Part shown: positions 15,409 to 23,561 of the stretch, in pieces
Layout: each line of letters begins with the position of its first letter
Position numbering within the stretch: the first letter of the stretch is position 1
Source of the DNA: Nocardioides marmorisolisilvae
GTDB lineage: Bacteria; Actinomycetota; Actinomycetes; Propionibacteriales; Nocardioidaceae
Direction: 5' to 3'
Length of the DNA: 64,000 nt
Assembly (NCBI RefSeq): GCF_031656915.1
Contig: NZ_CP134227.1
Coordinates: 3,286,001-3,350,000, forward strand
Made by a program: the position numbers and the translations under genes
Notes under the pieces: generated by a model
The model's input: the letters and a program-made list of their open reading frames with translations, nothing else
What the model was told of the DNA's origin: nothing
Databases searched by the model: none

Positions 15409-15696
15409 ATGGCATTTCAGGTGCCTGCAAGCAAGGCCAGCAAGGGCCAGGATCAGTTCGAGTTCACGATCGGGATGGCGACGTTCTCGGTCACCAAGAC
15501 CAAGTACGTGCCGGTGCCGACCTTGATCGACATCGAGGACGATCTGCGCGCCGCCGTGGCGTTCTTCGCGGGCTCGACCGCCCTGCAGGGCAAGGCGGTT
15601 CGCGGGCTGGACCGTGAGCAGTTCGCGGACCTGCTCGAGGCGTGGCGCGAGGACTCGGAGTTGACCGAGGGGGAATCGCAAGCCTCCGACGGCTGA
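15409..15696 (+). CDS. Tail assembly chaperone, upstream frame (gpG-like)
   Basis: The 95-residue protein between tail tube and tape measure has a beta N-terminus (FEFTIGMATFSVTKTKYVPVP) and a helical C-terminus, as in gpG-like chaperones. Near its end a run of five G lies in phase for a -1 slip into the downstream frame, giving a longer chaperone. Chaperones bind the tape measure during tail assembly and are absent from the virion. Confidence 0.8.
   Translation: MAFQVPASKASKGQDQFEFTIGMATFSVTKTKYVPVPTLIDIEDDLRAAVAFFAGSTALQGKAVRGLDREQFADLLEAWREDSELTEGESQASDG
15669..15675 (+). other. Putative -1 frameshift site for the chaperone fusion
   Basis: The heptamer GGGGGAA reads GAG-GGG-GAA in frame. 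Slipping one base back on GGG continues as GGA-ATC-GCA into the open downstream frame, which gives an 88+142 = 230-residue product. The heptamer is not fully canonical at the A site. The position just before the upstream stop and the correct phase support it. Confidence 0.55.
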
Positions 15697-16100
15697 TCGC
15701 CGAGCACAAGGAGGCGCTCGAGTACGACCTGATCCGTCTCGGCCTGCGGCTGGACTGGCTCGGCACGCCGGAGCTGTCGTGGCGCGATCTGCTGGTGCTC
15801 GTCCGGCAGGCGCCTGAGTCCTCTGCGATTCGTCGGGCTCTGCTGGGCGATTCGGCCGGGTGGGGGCTGCCCGAGCACCTATTGGCGCGGCTCTCGGACC
15901 AGGTGGCGAACCTGGTGTGGCTGCAGACCGAGGACGGCGCCAAGGGTGTGAACCGTCCGGTTCCGCTCCCGCGTCCGGGAGTCGAGCCGGTCGCTGACGA
16001 GTCACGGATGGGCGGCCGGGCCGTCGATCTGATCGACATGGCCGAGTGGCTGGCCAAGCGAAACCCGAATCAGCACCGACGCGAAGGGGGCCCGTCTTGA
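15672..16100 (+). CDS. Tail assembly chaperone, -1 frame extension (gpT-like)
   Basis: This 142-residue extension has no good start of its own and is best read as the second part of a frameshift fusion. The motif WLGTPELSWRDLLVLVRQAPESSAIRRAL is typical of actinophage chaperone extensions. Its TGA overlaps the tape measure TTG start. The 3' part (VDLIDMAEWLAKRNPNQ) is also typical. Confidence 0.7.
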   Translation, partial: GIASLRRLIAEHKEALEYDLIRLGLRLDWLGTPELSWRDLLVLVRQAPESSAIRRALLGDSAGWGLPEHLLARLSDQVANLVWLQTEDGAKGVNRPVPLPRPGVEPVADESRMGGRAVDLIDMAEWLAKRNPNQHRREGGPS

Positions 16101-19066
16101 GTGACATCATCGTCGGCTCTGTCGGGGTGCGGCTCGTCCCGTCGGCCGAGGGCTTCACCGCGAAGGCGAAGGCGCTCACCAAGGGCCTGACGGCCGACGT
16201 GCGGGCCGAGCTGGACGACAAGGATGCGAAGGCCCGTCTCGCTGAGATGAGCCGTCCGCGTGACGCGAAGGTCGAGGCGAACGCGGACACCGCGAAGGCC
16301 GACGCCGAGCTGGACCGCGCGGCTCGGACCCGCACCGCGAAGATCAACACGCAGGTCTCGGGGCTGGATCGGGTCGGGTCGCTGCTGGGGGATACGAAGG
16401 GGTTCTCGGGCCTGACGACCGGGATTCTCGCGCTCGGGCCCGCCCTGGTCCCTGTCGCTGCTGCCACGGCCGGTCTGACCGCCGCTCTCGGTGCGCCGCT
16501 GGTGGCCGGCGGCGGCGGTTTGACGCTGTTCGGGTTCCTGGCCGGTGCGGGGGTCAAGCAGACCGACAAGGTCGCCAAGCAGATCGCCGCGCTCAAGGCT
16601 CAGGCGAACACGCTGACCAGCCCTGCTGCCCGCAAGGCCGCGCTCGCGCAGGCGGCGGCGCTGGAGAAGTCGCTGACCGGGCCGCAGAAGGCGCTGGTCT
16701 CCACCGAGCAGGCGTTCGCTGCGGCGCTCAAGCCGATCGTGACGTCCAAGGCGGTCCTCGGGCCGGTGACGCAGGCGCTGGGGCTGGCCGCCGACATCCT
16801 GCCGCATCTGAACCCGCTTTTGAAGGCGACCTCGGGGGCGCTCTCGGACCTGCTCGACGAGGCGGACCGGGCGGTCAAGGGCGGCGGCCTGGACACGGCG
16901 GTCGCGGATCTGTCGAAGATCGCGGGCCCGACGATCCGCACCGCCGGCGACATCCTCGGCAACGTCGCCAAGGGGTTCGTGGGCATCGGCTCCGCGTTCG
17001 CCCCGGTGGGCAAGGATGTGGGTCGCAGCCTCGATCACTGGTCGAAGGGCTTCGCGCACATCGGGCAGTCCAAGGACTTGAAGGACTTCGTGGGCTACGT
17101 GCGCCGCGAGGGGCCGGTGGTGGCTCACACGCTCGGCGACGTGGCGAAGGCGACCGGACACATCGTTCACGCACTGGCCCCGATCGGCGACGTCGGGTTG
17201 AAGGCGATCGACGGGCTGGCGAAGGGCATCTCGAAGATCCCGACGAAGACGCTCACGATCGCGGCCGGGTCGCTGGCCGGTATCGCGCTGACGCTCAAGG
17301 GCATCTCGCTGGCGAAGGGCGGCATCGGCGCGCTGAGCAAGCTCGGCGGCCTCGTCGGAATCGGCAAGGGCGGCAACCCGCTCACGGGTGGCATTGCCTC
17401 GAAGGCGTCCCCGGTGCCGGTGTTCGTCGTCAACGAGGGCTTCGGGGGCGTCCCAGGCGGAGGGCCCGGCGGCTCCCGTGTTCCTGGGGTGCCGGTGCCG
17501 AACATCAGTGGCGGCACCCCGAAGAGTCCCACCTTCGGCGGCTTCCCGGACAAGTTCTTCCTGGGTGAGGGCAGCGCCGCAACCGCGTTGAAGGGCCTGC
17601 AGGGCGGCGGACTCCTCGCGGGGCTCATCAAGGGGATCGGCGTGACCGCGTTCGCGGGAATGCCGAACGAGCACACGCTGCCGGTGGCCTCCGACAACGC
17701 GCAGGTGATGGCCAACATCGCCCGCGAGAAGGCGGTCAAGCTCACCCAGAAGCAGGCCGCCGCACAGGCGGGCCTGAACAGGCTGCTGCTGTCCCCGGCG
17801 CTGCCCGACTACGGCAAGCGGCTGGCCTCGCTGCCCAAGGCCGTGCAGACCAAGATCGCCACCCCTGGCGCGGTCCAGTCGCTCAGTGATGTCACGTCGC
17901 TGGCCAAGCAGTACAACCTGACCCCCAAGCAGGTTGCCACCATCGTCGCGCTGACCAATGTCAGCGCGTCGAAGGCGCAGATCGCGGACCTCGCGCGGAT
18001 GTACAACCTCACCCCGAAGCAGATCCGCACCATTGTGGGGATCTCGGGCATCTCTGGTGCACTGTCGTCGATCGCGGCCATCAAGTCGCAACTGGCCAGC
18101 ATCCCCCGCTCGGTGCGCACCGACTACTACGTCAACCAGGTCAACGCGCTCAACAAGCGTTCGCAGGCGCACGCCACCGGTGGCCTGATCGTGGGCCCCG
18201 GCACCGGCACGTCGGACTCGATCCTCGCGCGGCTCTCGAATCGCGAGTTCGTGGTCAATGCTCGCGCGACATCGCGCAACCTCGCGCTGCTGCAGAAGAT
18301 CAACGCGGGCGCGCCGGGGTTCGCCTCCGGTGGCCCCGTGGGCAAGAACCCGCTGACCCGCTCGGAGTTCCGCTCGGCTGCCTCGGCGTTCAATCTGACC
18401 GAGGATCTCGGAATCAAGGCGCTGCGCAAGGAGTTCCACAAGTTCGCGGTGACGATCCACAAGGACGGCGGCCACCTGGGCAAGTCGTTCGACGATCTGC
18501 GTCGGCACGCGGTGAAGAACTCCAAGGCCTATGACGACATCTCGGCGAAGTTCGACCTGGTGTCCTCGCGGCTGCAGGCGGCTCGGCAGACGCAGTCGCA
18601 GGCCCGGTCTACGGCGGCGGGCTCGTTCGCGCACGACCTGTTCTCGGGCTCGCTGGCCGACTTCCGCACTCAGGCGGAGGCGGACCGCAACGACGCCAAG
18701 CGGATGCGGGCAGCGATCCGCGCGGCCAAGGGCAAGGGCCTCTCGGGTGCGCTGGGTGCGCAGTTGACCGGGTCGGGCAACCTCGCTCTGGCCCAGCAGT
18801 TCGCGCACGAGTCGCGTTCGCAGATCGCCTCGCTGGAGTCGCTGTTCGGTCAGCGCTCGAAGGCCGACAACCGGCTCGGCGCGGTGGCGGCGTCGTTCTC
18901 CGACCCGCTGATCAAGGAGCTGCGGCATCAGCGTGAGGCGGACCGCGACGAGATGCGGCGGCTTCGCAAGGTGCTGGAGCACCTGGAGGAGCGTGTGCAG
19001 GAAGGCGCCCGCAAGGGCATCGCGGACCGCAACCAGGGTGCGGGCAACCGGAAGAGGACGCGCTGA
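16097..19066 (+). CDS. Tail tape measure protein
   Basis: At 989 residues this is the largest phage gene. The TTG at 16097 overlaps the chaperone stop and gives MSDIIVGSVGVRLVPSAEGF; an ATG at 16046 is less likely. The protein is Ala/Lys-rich, with hydrophobic segments near residues 110-160 and 390-430. A repeated YNLTPKQVATIVALTNVS / YNLTPKQIRTIVGISGIS pair lies around 600-660, then the HATGGLIVGPGTGTSDSILARLS block typical of actinophage tape measures. The C-terminus is helical. It sets tail length and enters the host envelope. Confidence 0.92.
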   Translation: MSDIIVGSVGVRLVPSAEGFTAKAKALTKGLTADVRAELDDKDAKARLAEMSRPRDAKVEANADTAKADAELDRAARTRTAKINTQVSGLDRVGSLLGDTKGFSGLTTGILALGPALVPVAAATAGLTAALGAPLVAGGGGLTLFGFLAGAGVKQTDKVAKQIAALKAQANTLTSPAARKAALAQAAALEKSLTGPQKALVSTEQAFAAALKPIVTSKAVLGPVTQALGLAADILPHLNPLLKATSGALSDLLDEADRAVKGGGLDTAVADLSKIAGPTIRTAGDILGNVAKGFVGIGSAFAPVGKDVGRSLDHWSKGFAHIGQSKDLKDFVGYVRREGPVVAHTLGDVAKATGHIVHALAPIGDVGLKAIDGLAKGISKIPTKTLTIAAGSLAGIALTLKGISLAKGGIGALSKLGGLVGIGKGGNPLTGGIASKASPVPVFVVNEGFGGVPGGGPGGSRVPGVPVPNISGGTPKSPTFGGFPDKFFLGEGSAATALKGLQGGGLLAGLIKGIGVTAFAGMPNEHTLPVASDNAQVMANIAREKAVKLTQKQAAAQAGLNRLLLSPALPDYGKRLASLPKAVQTKIATPGAVQSLSDVTSLAKQYNLTPKQVATIVALTNVSASKAQIADLARMYNLTPKQIRTIVGISGISGALSSIAAIKSQLASIPRSVRTDYYVNQVNALNKRSQAHATGGLIVGPGTGTSDSILARLSNREFVVNARATSRNLALLQKINAGAPGFASGGPVGKNPLTRSEFRSAASAFNLTEDLGIKALRKEFHKFAVTIHKDGGHLGKSFDDLRRHAVKNSKAYDDISAKFDLVSSRLQAARQTQSQARSTAAGSFAHDLFSGSLADFRTQAEADRNDAKRMRAAIRAAKGKGLSGALGAQLTGSGNLALAQQFAHESRSQIASLESLFGQRSKADNRLGAVAASFSDPLIKELRHQREADRDEMRRLRKVLEHLEERVQEGARKGIADRNQGAGNRKRTR

Positions 19067-20442
19067 TGCCGATCCTGAGGTTGACCGATGCGCCGTCGTC
19101 GTCGGCGAACGTGCTCTACGACTTCAACCCGTCGCCGGATCAGTTCGCTGGGCATGAGGGTCTGTCGTGGGGTGCGCCTGAGTGGACGGCGGCTCCGGGC
19201 TCGGTGGGTGGCTTCGACGGTCCTCGGACGGTGGCCTTCAACCACTACATGTCCGGCGGTCTGATCGGCGCGTACTCGGAGTTGGCGGATCTGGCGCGGG
19301 CTCTGCTGCGGCCGGATGCGTGGCTGCTGGTGCAGGTGACGTCGCTCTCGGAGCCGCGTTGGTTCCACGTGTGGCGCTCCTCGCCTGCGGAGTTGACGCC
19401 GGAGAATCTGTTCGTCCGCAGCGGCATGCCGGCGGGGCTGCATGGCATCAACGTGTCGCTGACCGCTGACCCGTACCTGTATGGGGAGCGGGTGAGCCTG
19501 CCGTCGGTGACGATCGACAACGACCCGACGGCGGCGCTGCATCCGATGTCGTGTGTGCTGGACAGCATCGTCGGGGACGCTCCGGCGCCGCTGCGGTATG
19601 GGGTGGCGAACTCGCCGGGTCACTCGGTGGACATGGTGGTGGCCTCGACTGCGGGCGTGGACGGGTCGACTCCTGCTCTGCGGGTGATCGACGTGGGCAC
19701 CGGGGACGAGTGGACGGCGCAGGCCGACACGGGCGCCCCGGTTGCGGATGCGTCGATGGTGGGCGGCTCGTACCGGGCGACGACGTTCGCCGACAACGCG
19801 ATGCAGCGCCGGCTGCTCGGTGCGGACATCTTCACGGGCCGGTGGCTAGCCGTGGCGCGGCTGGCGGCGTCGGTCGCGTCGGTGGGGCTCGATGTCAAGA
19901 TCCACCTGGAGACCTCTGCTGGCGCGTCGACCGATGACGTGACGGTGCAGATCCCCGCCGGTGCGGGGCCGTGGTGGCAGGTGCTGGGCGAGATCGACCG
20001 GGGCATTCCGAACGCGCCGACCGATACCGGTGTGGTGGACGGGTCGGGCACGTTGCAGGTCTACGCGCAGGCGGTCTCCGGTGCGCCGGAGCTGCGCTGG
20101 GACTGTCTGCTGCTGGTGCCCATCGGGCCGCTGTCGGGCGAGTGCGTGGCGCATGTGATGACCGAGACGAACGTGGTCGCGGTCGGCGGCGACGTGAACG
20201 CATGGACCGATGGGGATGCGCAGACCCATTGGGAGGTCGTGTCCGTCTCGGGCACGGACGTCTCGACCTTCGACCTGGGCCGCGTGCAGTCGGGGTCGTT
20301 CCCGGTGGTGGTGCCGGGTGTGCCGAACCTGCTCACGTTGATCGTGACTCCGGGTGCGAACAGCGGCGGCAGCGATGACATCACGATGACCACCGACCTG
20401 GACCTGTCCTACCGTCCGCGCTTCCTGTGGCCGGCGCCGTGA
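19066..20442 (+). CDS. Distal tail / minor tail protein 1
   Basis: The 458-residue protein starts on the last base of the tape measure stop. This is the place of the distal tail protein, and the N-terminal 130 residues are compatible with a Dit-like fold. The middle contains a carbohydrate-binding-like beta region (TPALRVIDVGTGDEWTAQADTGA...). The family assignment rests mainly on gene order. Confidence 0.7.
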   Translation: MPILRLTDAPSSSANVLYDFNPSPDQFAGHEGLSWGAPEWTAAPGSVGGFDGPRTVAFNHYMSGGLIGAYSELADLARALLRPDAWLLVQVTSLSEPRWFHVWRSSPAELTPENLFVRSGMPAGLHGINVSLTADPYLYGERVSLPSVTIDNDPTAALHPMSCVLDSIVGDAPAPLRYGVANSPGHSVDMVVASTAGVDGSTPALRVIDVGTGDEWTAQADTGAPVADASMVGGSYRATTFADNAMQRRLLGADIFTGRWLAVARLAASVASVGLDVKIHLETSAGASTDDVTVQIPAGAGPWWQVLGEIDRGIPNAPTDTGVVDGSGTLQVYAQAVSGAPELRWDCLLLVPIGPLSGECVAHVMTETNVVAVGGDVNAWTDGDAQTHWEVVSVSGTDVSTFDLGRVQSGSFPVVVPGVPNLLTLIVTPGANSGGSDDITMTTDLDLSYRPRFLWPAP

Positions 20443-22040
20443 GCCTGTCGCTGCGGATCGCCTCGGAGGGCGGCACGGATCGGCTGCTGTCGGATCGGCG
20501 CTACCTGTCGGGGCTGACGTTCCGCAAGGTCGCGGGCGGTGGCCCTGCGGACATGCAGGCGACGCTGAACATCCCCCGGTCGGCGTTCCCGGACCTCGGT
20601 GCGGGCGACCGCGTGTACGTCTACGCCCCGTCGGGTCGCTGTCTGTGGGAGGGGTTCGCGAACAATCCGGGCCACTCGCAGGGTCAGGCGGGCGAGTCCT
20701 TCGACTTGAACGCGACCGGGACCATGACGTTGGCCGCCGATGGCGCCTCGCCGCTGCTGTATCGCGACACGGCCTATGACGCGTGGATGACGACCGGCTC
20801 GAACACGCCATCGGCGAACGTCGGCGTCTCGGTGTACCCGGACGGGTCGGGGCTGCTGGCCGGTGAGCCCGCGATCCTGCTCGGCTTCAACCCCGGTCAG
20901 CCGCTCGCGGGCGGTCAGGGCCTCGCGTCGATGACCTACACCCCGACGCTGGGCGAGAGTCAGGTGATCGGCGCGGTGTGGATCAAGCACGACGCCGGGC
21001 TGACGACCACCGACTACTCGATGTTGCTGCGGGCGGGTGCTGACGCGGCATGGTGGACCGCGACGCTGACCGGCGTGGTGGGCACGGTGATCGGCTACGT
21101 GGGGGCCGACTTCGTCCCCGAGACGACGCACCGGGCGCAGTTGCATCACGACGGGGTGGCGACCAACGTGTCCACGACGGTGGACACGCTGTGGCTCGGC
21201 TGGCAGCCGCAAGCGATGTTGGGCACGCTGCGCACGGCGGCGGGTGCGGAGGTCGCGCCGCCGAGGGTGGACTACCTGCTCGCCTCGGAGGTCGTCGCGG
21301 ATCTGGTGTGGCGCTTCCTGGGCGGTGTGGTCGCGGCGGGCCGGGTGTCCATCGCGGACACGGCCTACCAGATCGACCAGCTGGTCTACTCGGCGGCGAC
21401 CCGGATGCAGCAGGTGCTCGACGACCTGACCCTCTACGAGCCGGACATGACGTGGGAGATGCTGCCCGACCAGGGCGCGGGACGCGGCTTCGCGTACCGT
21501 CCGTGGCCGACGACGCCGCGCTACATCATCTCCACCCGCGACGGGTTCTCCCAGCCGGGCTCGGACGCGGATCTGTGCAACCGGGTGGCGGTGTCGTGGA
21601 CCGACGCGCAGGGCCGTCCGCAGACGACGGTGGTCACCTCGAGCGTCCCGGCGCTGGGTGGCCGGACACGTGACGCGGAGCCGGTGAGCCTGCCGGACGG
21701 TCAGGGGTCGACGGCGAACGCGACGAAGCTGGGGCAGGCGATCCTGGCGGCGGCGTCCGGTCCCCCCGTGTCGGGTACTGCGGTGGTGGCGCGTCCGGTG
21801 CTGGATCTGGCGACGGGTCGGATGGTGGCGCCCTTCGAGCTGGAGCCGGGCTACGTGGTGCGGGTTCGGGAGACGGGCGAGGACTTGCGCTGCACGGAGG
21901 TCTCCTACGCCCACGACGACCTCGCGGCGACGTTGACGCTCGGTGACCCGACGTACACGACCGAGCAGTATGTGGCGGCGCTGGCGTCGGGGCGGCGGCT
22001 GATCCCGCTGAACTCCGGCGGCACGTACACGGCGGCATGA
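20439..22040 (+). CDS. Minor tail protein 2 (tail hub / baseplate type)
   Basis: The GTG at 20439 overlaps the previous stop (GTGA) and gives 533 residues. The N-terminus (GTDRLLSDRRYLSGLTFRKVAGGG) and the C-terminal RPVLDLATGRMVAPFELEPGYVVRVRETGEDLRCTEVSYAHDD block resemble actinophage tail-hub proteins that follow the distal tail gene. A central insertion (TYTPTLGESQVIGAVWIKHDAGLTT...) reads like a carbohydrate-binding beta-sandwich. It probably forms the tail tip. Confidence 0.7.
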   Translation: MSLSLRIASEGGTDRLLSDRRYLSGLTFRKVAGGGPADMQATLNIPRSAFPDLGAGDRVYVYAPSGRCLWEGFANNPGHSQGQAGESFDLNATGTMTLAADGASPLLYRDTAYDAWMTTGSNTPSANVGVSVYPDGSGLLAGEPAILLGFNPGQPLAGGQGLASMTYTPTLGESQVIGAVWIKHDAGLTTTDYSMLLRAGADAAWWTATLTGVVGTVIGYVGADFVPETTHRAQLHHDGVATNVSTTVDTLWLGWQPQAMLGTLRTAAGAEVAPPRVDYLLASEVVADLVWRFLGGVVAAGRVSIADTAYQIDQLVYSAATRMQQVLDDLTLYEPDMTWEMLPDQGAGRGFAYRPWPTTPRYIISTRDGFSQPGSDADLCNRVAVSWTDAQGRPQTTVVTSSVPALGGRTRDAEPVSLPDGQGSTANATKLGQAILAAASGPPVSGTAVVARPVLDLATGRMVAPFELEPGYVVRVRETGEDLRCTEVSYAHDDLAATLTLGDPTYTTEQYVAALASGRRLIPLNSGGTYTAA

Positions 22041-22330
22041 GGGAGGCGACGAGCGTGATTGACCAGTGGTGGCCCGTCCTGACGCCCTCGGCTCTGCTGG
22101 GCATCGCGGTCCTGATGGTGCTGACCGGGCGGCTGATCCCGCGCCGCACCTACGAAGAGAAGTCACACGAGGCCCAGGAGTGGCGCACCGAGTCGCGCAT
22201 CAAGGACGCCCAGATCGCTGAGAAGGATGAGCAGCTTGGGCATCTGCGTGAGGTCGGGGAGACCGTCAACGAGGTGATGCGCTCCATCAAGCGCAAGGCC
22301 GCCACCGACGACGGTGAGGGGTCGTCGTGA
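22037..22330 (+). CDS. Small membrane protein with coiled-coil tail
   Basis: The 97-residue protein has one membrane segment (SALLGIAVLMVLTGRLI, about 18-34) followed by a charged helix (EEKSHEAQEWRTESRIKDAQIAEKDEQLGHLREV). Similar proteins occur between tail and lysis genes in actinophages. It is coupled by ATGA upstream and GTGA downstream. A spanin- or holin-accessory role is possible but not shown. Confidence 0.6.
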   Translation: MREATSVIDQWWPVLTPSALLGIAVLMVLTGRLIPRRTYEEKSHEAQEWRTESRIKDAQIAEKDEQLGHLREVGETVNEVMRSIKRKAATDDGEGSS

Positions 22331-22533
22331 GGTGGCCGTGGGTGGGCCGCCGTGAGGCCGCCCAGGGCGCCCAGGAGGCCACGGCTTCGCGTGAGCGGGC
22401 CGAGCGTGACCTTGCCCGCACGAAGGCTCAGACCCCCGACGTCGCCGCCCTGGCGGCCCGTCTGCGTGGGCTGCGTGAGCAGAACAACTTCGCGGCCGCT
22501 ATCGCCGCCACCATCGGGAAGGACACCCGGTAA
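22327..22533 (+). CDS. Small Arg/Ala-rich phage protein
   Basis: This 68-residue GTG-initiated protein (MRWPWVGRREAAQG... VAALAARLRGLREQNNFAAAIAATIG) matches a small actinophage family found between tail and holin genes, with an LREQNNFAAAI signature. It shares one base with the next start. The function is unknown. Confidence 0.55.
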   Translation: MRWPWVGRREAAQGAQEATASRERAERDLARTKAQTPDVAALAARLRGLREQNNFAAAIAATIGKDTR

Positions 22534-22853
22534 TGCGCACCGTTGCCCTGTGGATCATCGTGGCTGCCGCACCTGCCGCCACCGCCGTCCCGATCGTGTA
22601 CGCCGCGACTGCGCGTTGGTGGCGGTCCCTGATCGGGCGGGCGATGATGACGTCGGCTGTCGGGCTGGCGCTGCTGGTCGACCTGTCGCTGATCTTCCAC
22701 GGCTGGTCGGGGCATCTGGGTGTCAAGGAGGCCATCGCGCTGGTGGTCTACGGGATCGTGGCGTGTGGTGCGTGGCTGACCTTGTTCGCGTTGGCGCGCA
22801 CTCAGGTGCTGCAGCGGCGTGAGGACAGGGCCGCCGTCGAGGCGGGCGAGTGA
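22533..22853 (+). CDS. Putative holin with three membrane segments
   Basis: The 106-residue protein has three hydrophobic helices (WIIVAAAPAATAVPIVYAA; MMTSAVGLALLVDLSLIF; AIALVVYGIVACGAWLTLFALA) and a charged C-terminal tail (QRREDRAAVEAGE). That is the layout of actinophage holins, and the lysis genes follow within 2 kb. The conserved motif ARWWRSLIGRAMM after the first segment fits the family as I know it. Confidence 0.65.
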   Translation: MRTVALWIIVAAAPAATAVPIVYAATARWWRSLIGRAMMTSAVGLALLVDLSLIFHGWSGHLGVKEAIALVVYGIVACGAWLTLFALARTQVLQRREDRAAVEAGE

Positions 22854-22856
22854 CCC

Positions 22857-22976
22857 ATGGCGCCGCTGGGCCGCGATCTGCCGTGCCCGCGCTGCTCCCA
22901 CGCCCATCGTTTCGCGCCCTGTGACCCGCCCTGCGACTGCCCGCCGCACGACCTCGCGGACGACGTGGAGCCGTAG
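22857..22976 (+). CDS. 39-residue zinc-ribbon microprotein
   Basis: The frame encodes CPRCSHAHRFAPCDPPCDC, five Cys in 19 residues, flanked by acidic residues. It starts 3 bp after the holin stop and ends exactly before the convergent HTH gene. The compact spacing supports translation; the function is unknown. Confidence 0.45.
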   Translation: MAPLGRDLPCPRCSHAHRFAPCDPPCDCPPHDLADDVEP

Positions 22977-23186
22977 CTAGGGCTTGCGAGGCCTCCCGGT
23001 CCTGCCGGGACGTCTCACCATCCACTCGCGGATTGTCTCAGCTCGCCAGACCGGCGACCGACCGAACATCATGTCGGGCTGGGGCAGGTCGCCGCGCGCC
23101 TTGTAGCGGGTTACGGACTCGGGCCGGATGCCGAGAACCCGGGCGACCGCCTCGGTGTCGAGGAGGTCGCTGTTGGCCGTGGTCAC
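22977..23186 (-). CDS. Excisionase/MerR-like HTH regulator of a moron cassette
   Basis: The 69-residue protein has an HTH_17-type fold (DLLDTEAVARVLGIRPESVTRYKARGDLPQPD) and then PVWRAETIREWMVRRPGR. That is the helix and wing pattern of excisionase-family regulators, which bind short repeats. It is the second gene of a leftward pair, overlapping its neighbour by 4 bp, and ends right after the preceding plus-strand gene. It is a candidate for the protein that binds the operator at 23,478-23,506. A role in excision is less likely because no integrase is near. Confidence 0.65.
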   Translation of the reverse strand: MTTANSDLLDTEAVARVLGIRPESVTRYKARGDLPQPDMMFGRSPVWRAETIREWMVRRPGRTGRPRKP

Positions 23187-23464
23187 TTCGCGGCCTCGTG
23201 CTCGGCGACAACCTGCCAGAACTCGTCGTCGGTGACCTTGCAGGCGTAGCCCTCGTCGTAGTCGCCAAGGATTGTCTCGGCGATGGCCTCCACGTCGTAC
23301 TCGGCGTAGGCATCCGAGACTTCGCCGGTGCCCTGGATGGGCTTCACGACCTCCCAGAGGATCGCGTCGTCGCGACTGGTGTAGCGGGTGCCGGTGAGTG
23401 CGTCGTCGTGGTCGTCGGTCCGGTAGGTGAAGCCTTCGCTGTCGCGGCCCTGGTAATCGGTCAT
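23183..23464 (-). CDS. Acidic hypothetical protein, first gene of a leftward moron cassette
   Basis: The 93-residue protein is strongly acidic (DSEGFTYRTDDHDDALTG... YDVEAIAETILGDYDEGYACKVTDDEFWQVV) and has no recognised domain. An AGGAGC ribosome binding site lies 6-7 bp upstream of the ATG, and a consensus promoter with an overlapping palindrome lies just beyond. Acidic proteins of this size in prophages are sometimes DNA mimics or anti-defence factors; that is speculation here. Confidence 0.55.
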   Translation of the reverse strand: MTDYQGRDSEGFTYRTDDHDDALTGTRYTSRDDAILWEVVKPIQGTGEVSDAYAEYDVEAIAETILGDYDEGYACKVTDDEFWQVVAEHEAAK

Positions 23465-23477
23465 CGTTCTGCTCCTG

Positions 23478-23506
23478 AATGTTGTCTTGCTGACATGGAC
23501 AACATT
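23478..23506. promoter_or_regulatory. Perfect 9-bp inverted-repeat operator overlapping the -10 box
   Basis: AATGTTGTC (23,478-23,486) and GACAACATT (23,498-23,506) form a perfect inverted repeat with an 11-bp spacer. The right arm overlaps the -10 box of the leftward promoter, and an extra GGACAAC half-site lies at 23,538-23,544 just before the plus-strand nuclease gene. This is the geometry of an autorepressor operator that could govern both directions. Confidence 0.7.
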
Positions 23507-23529
23507 ACTCCCGTTTGAGCCACTGTCAA
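23502..23529 (-). promoter_or_regulatory. Consensus sigma70-type promoter of the leftward cassette
   Basis: On the minus strand TTGACA (23,529-23,524) and TAATGT (23,507-23,502) are separated by 16 bp, a perfect -35 box and a fair -10 box. They lie about 40 bp upstream of the cassette's first ATG. So good a match to consensus in this GC-rich phage suggests constitutive or repressor-controlled expression in the lysogen. Confidence 0.7.
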
Positions 23530-23561
23530 GGGTTCCCGGACAACTTTTCTAGGAGGCCACC

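Noticed and set aside
16070-18982. 970-codon minus-strand frame antisense to the tape measure gene
   Set aside because: Low-complexity Arg/Leu/Gly shadow of a recognised tape measure gene.
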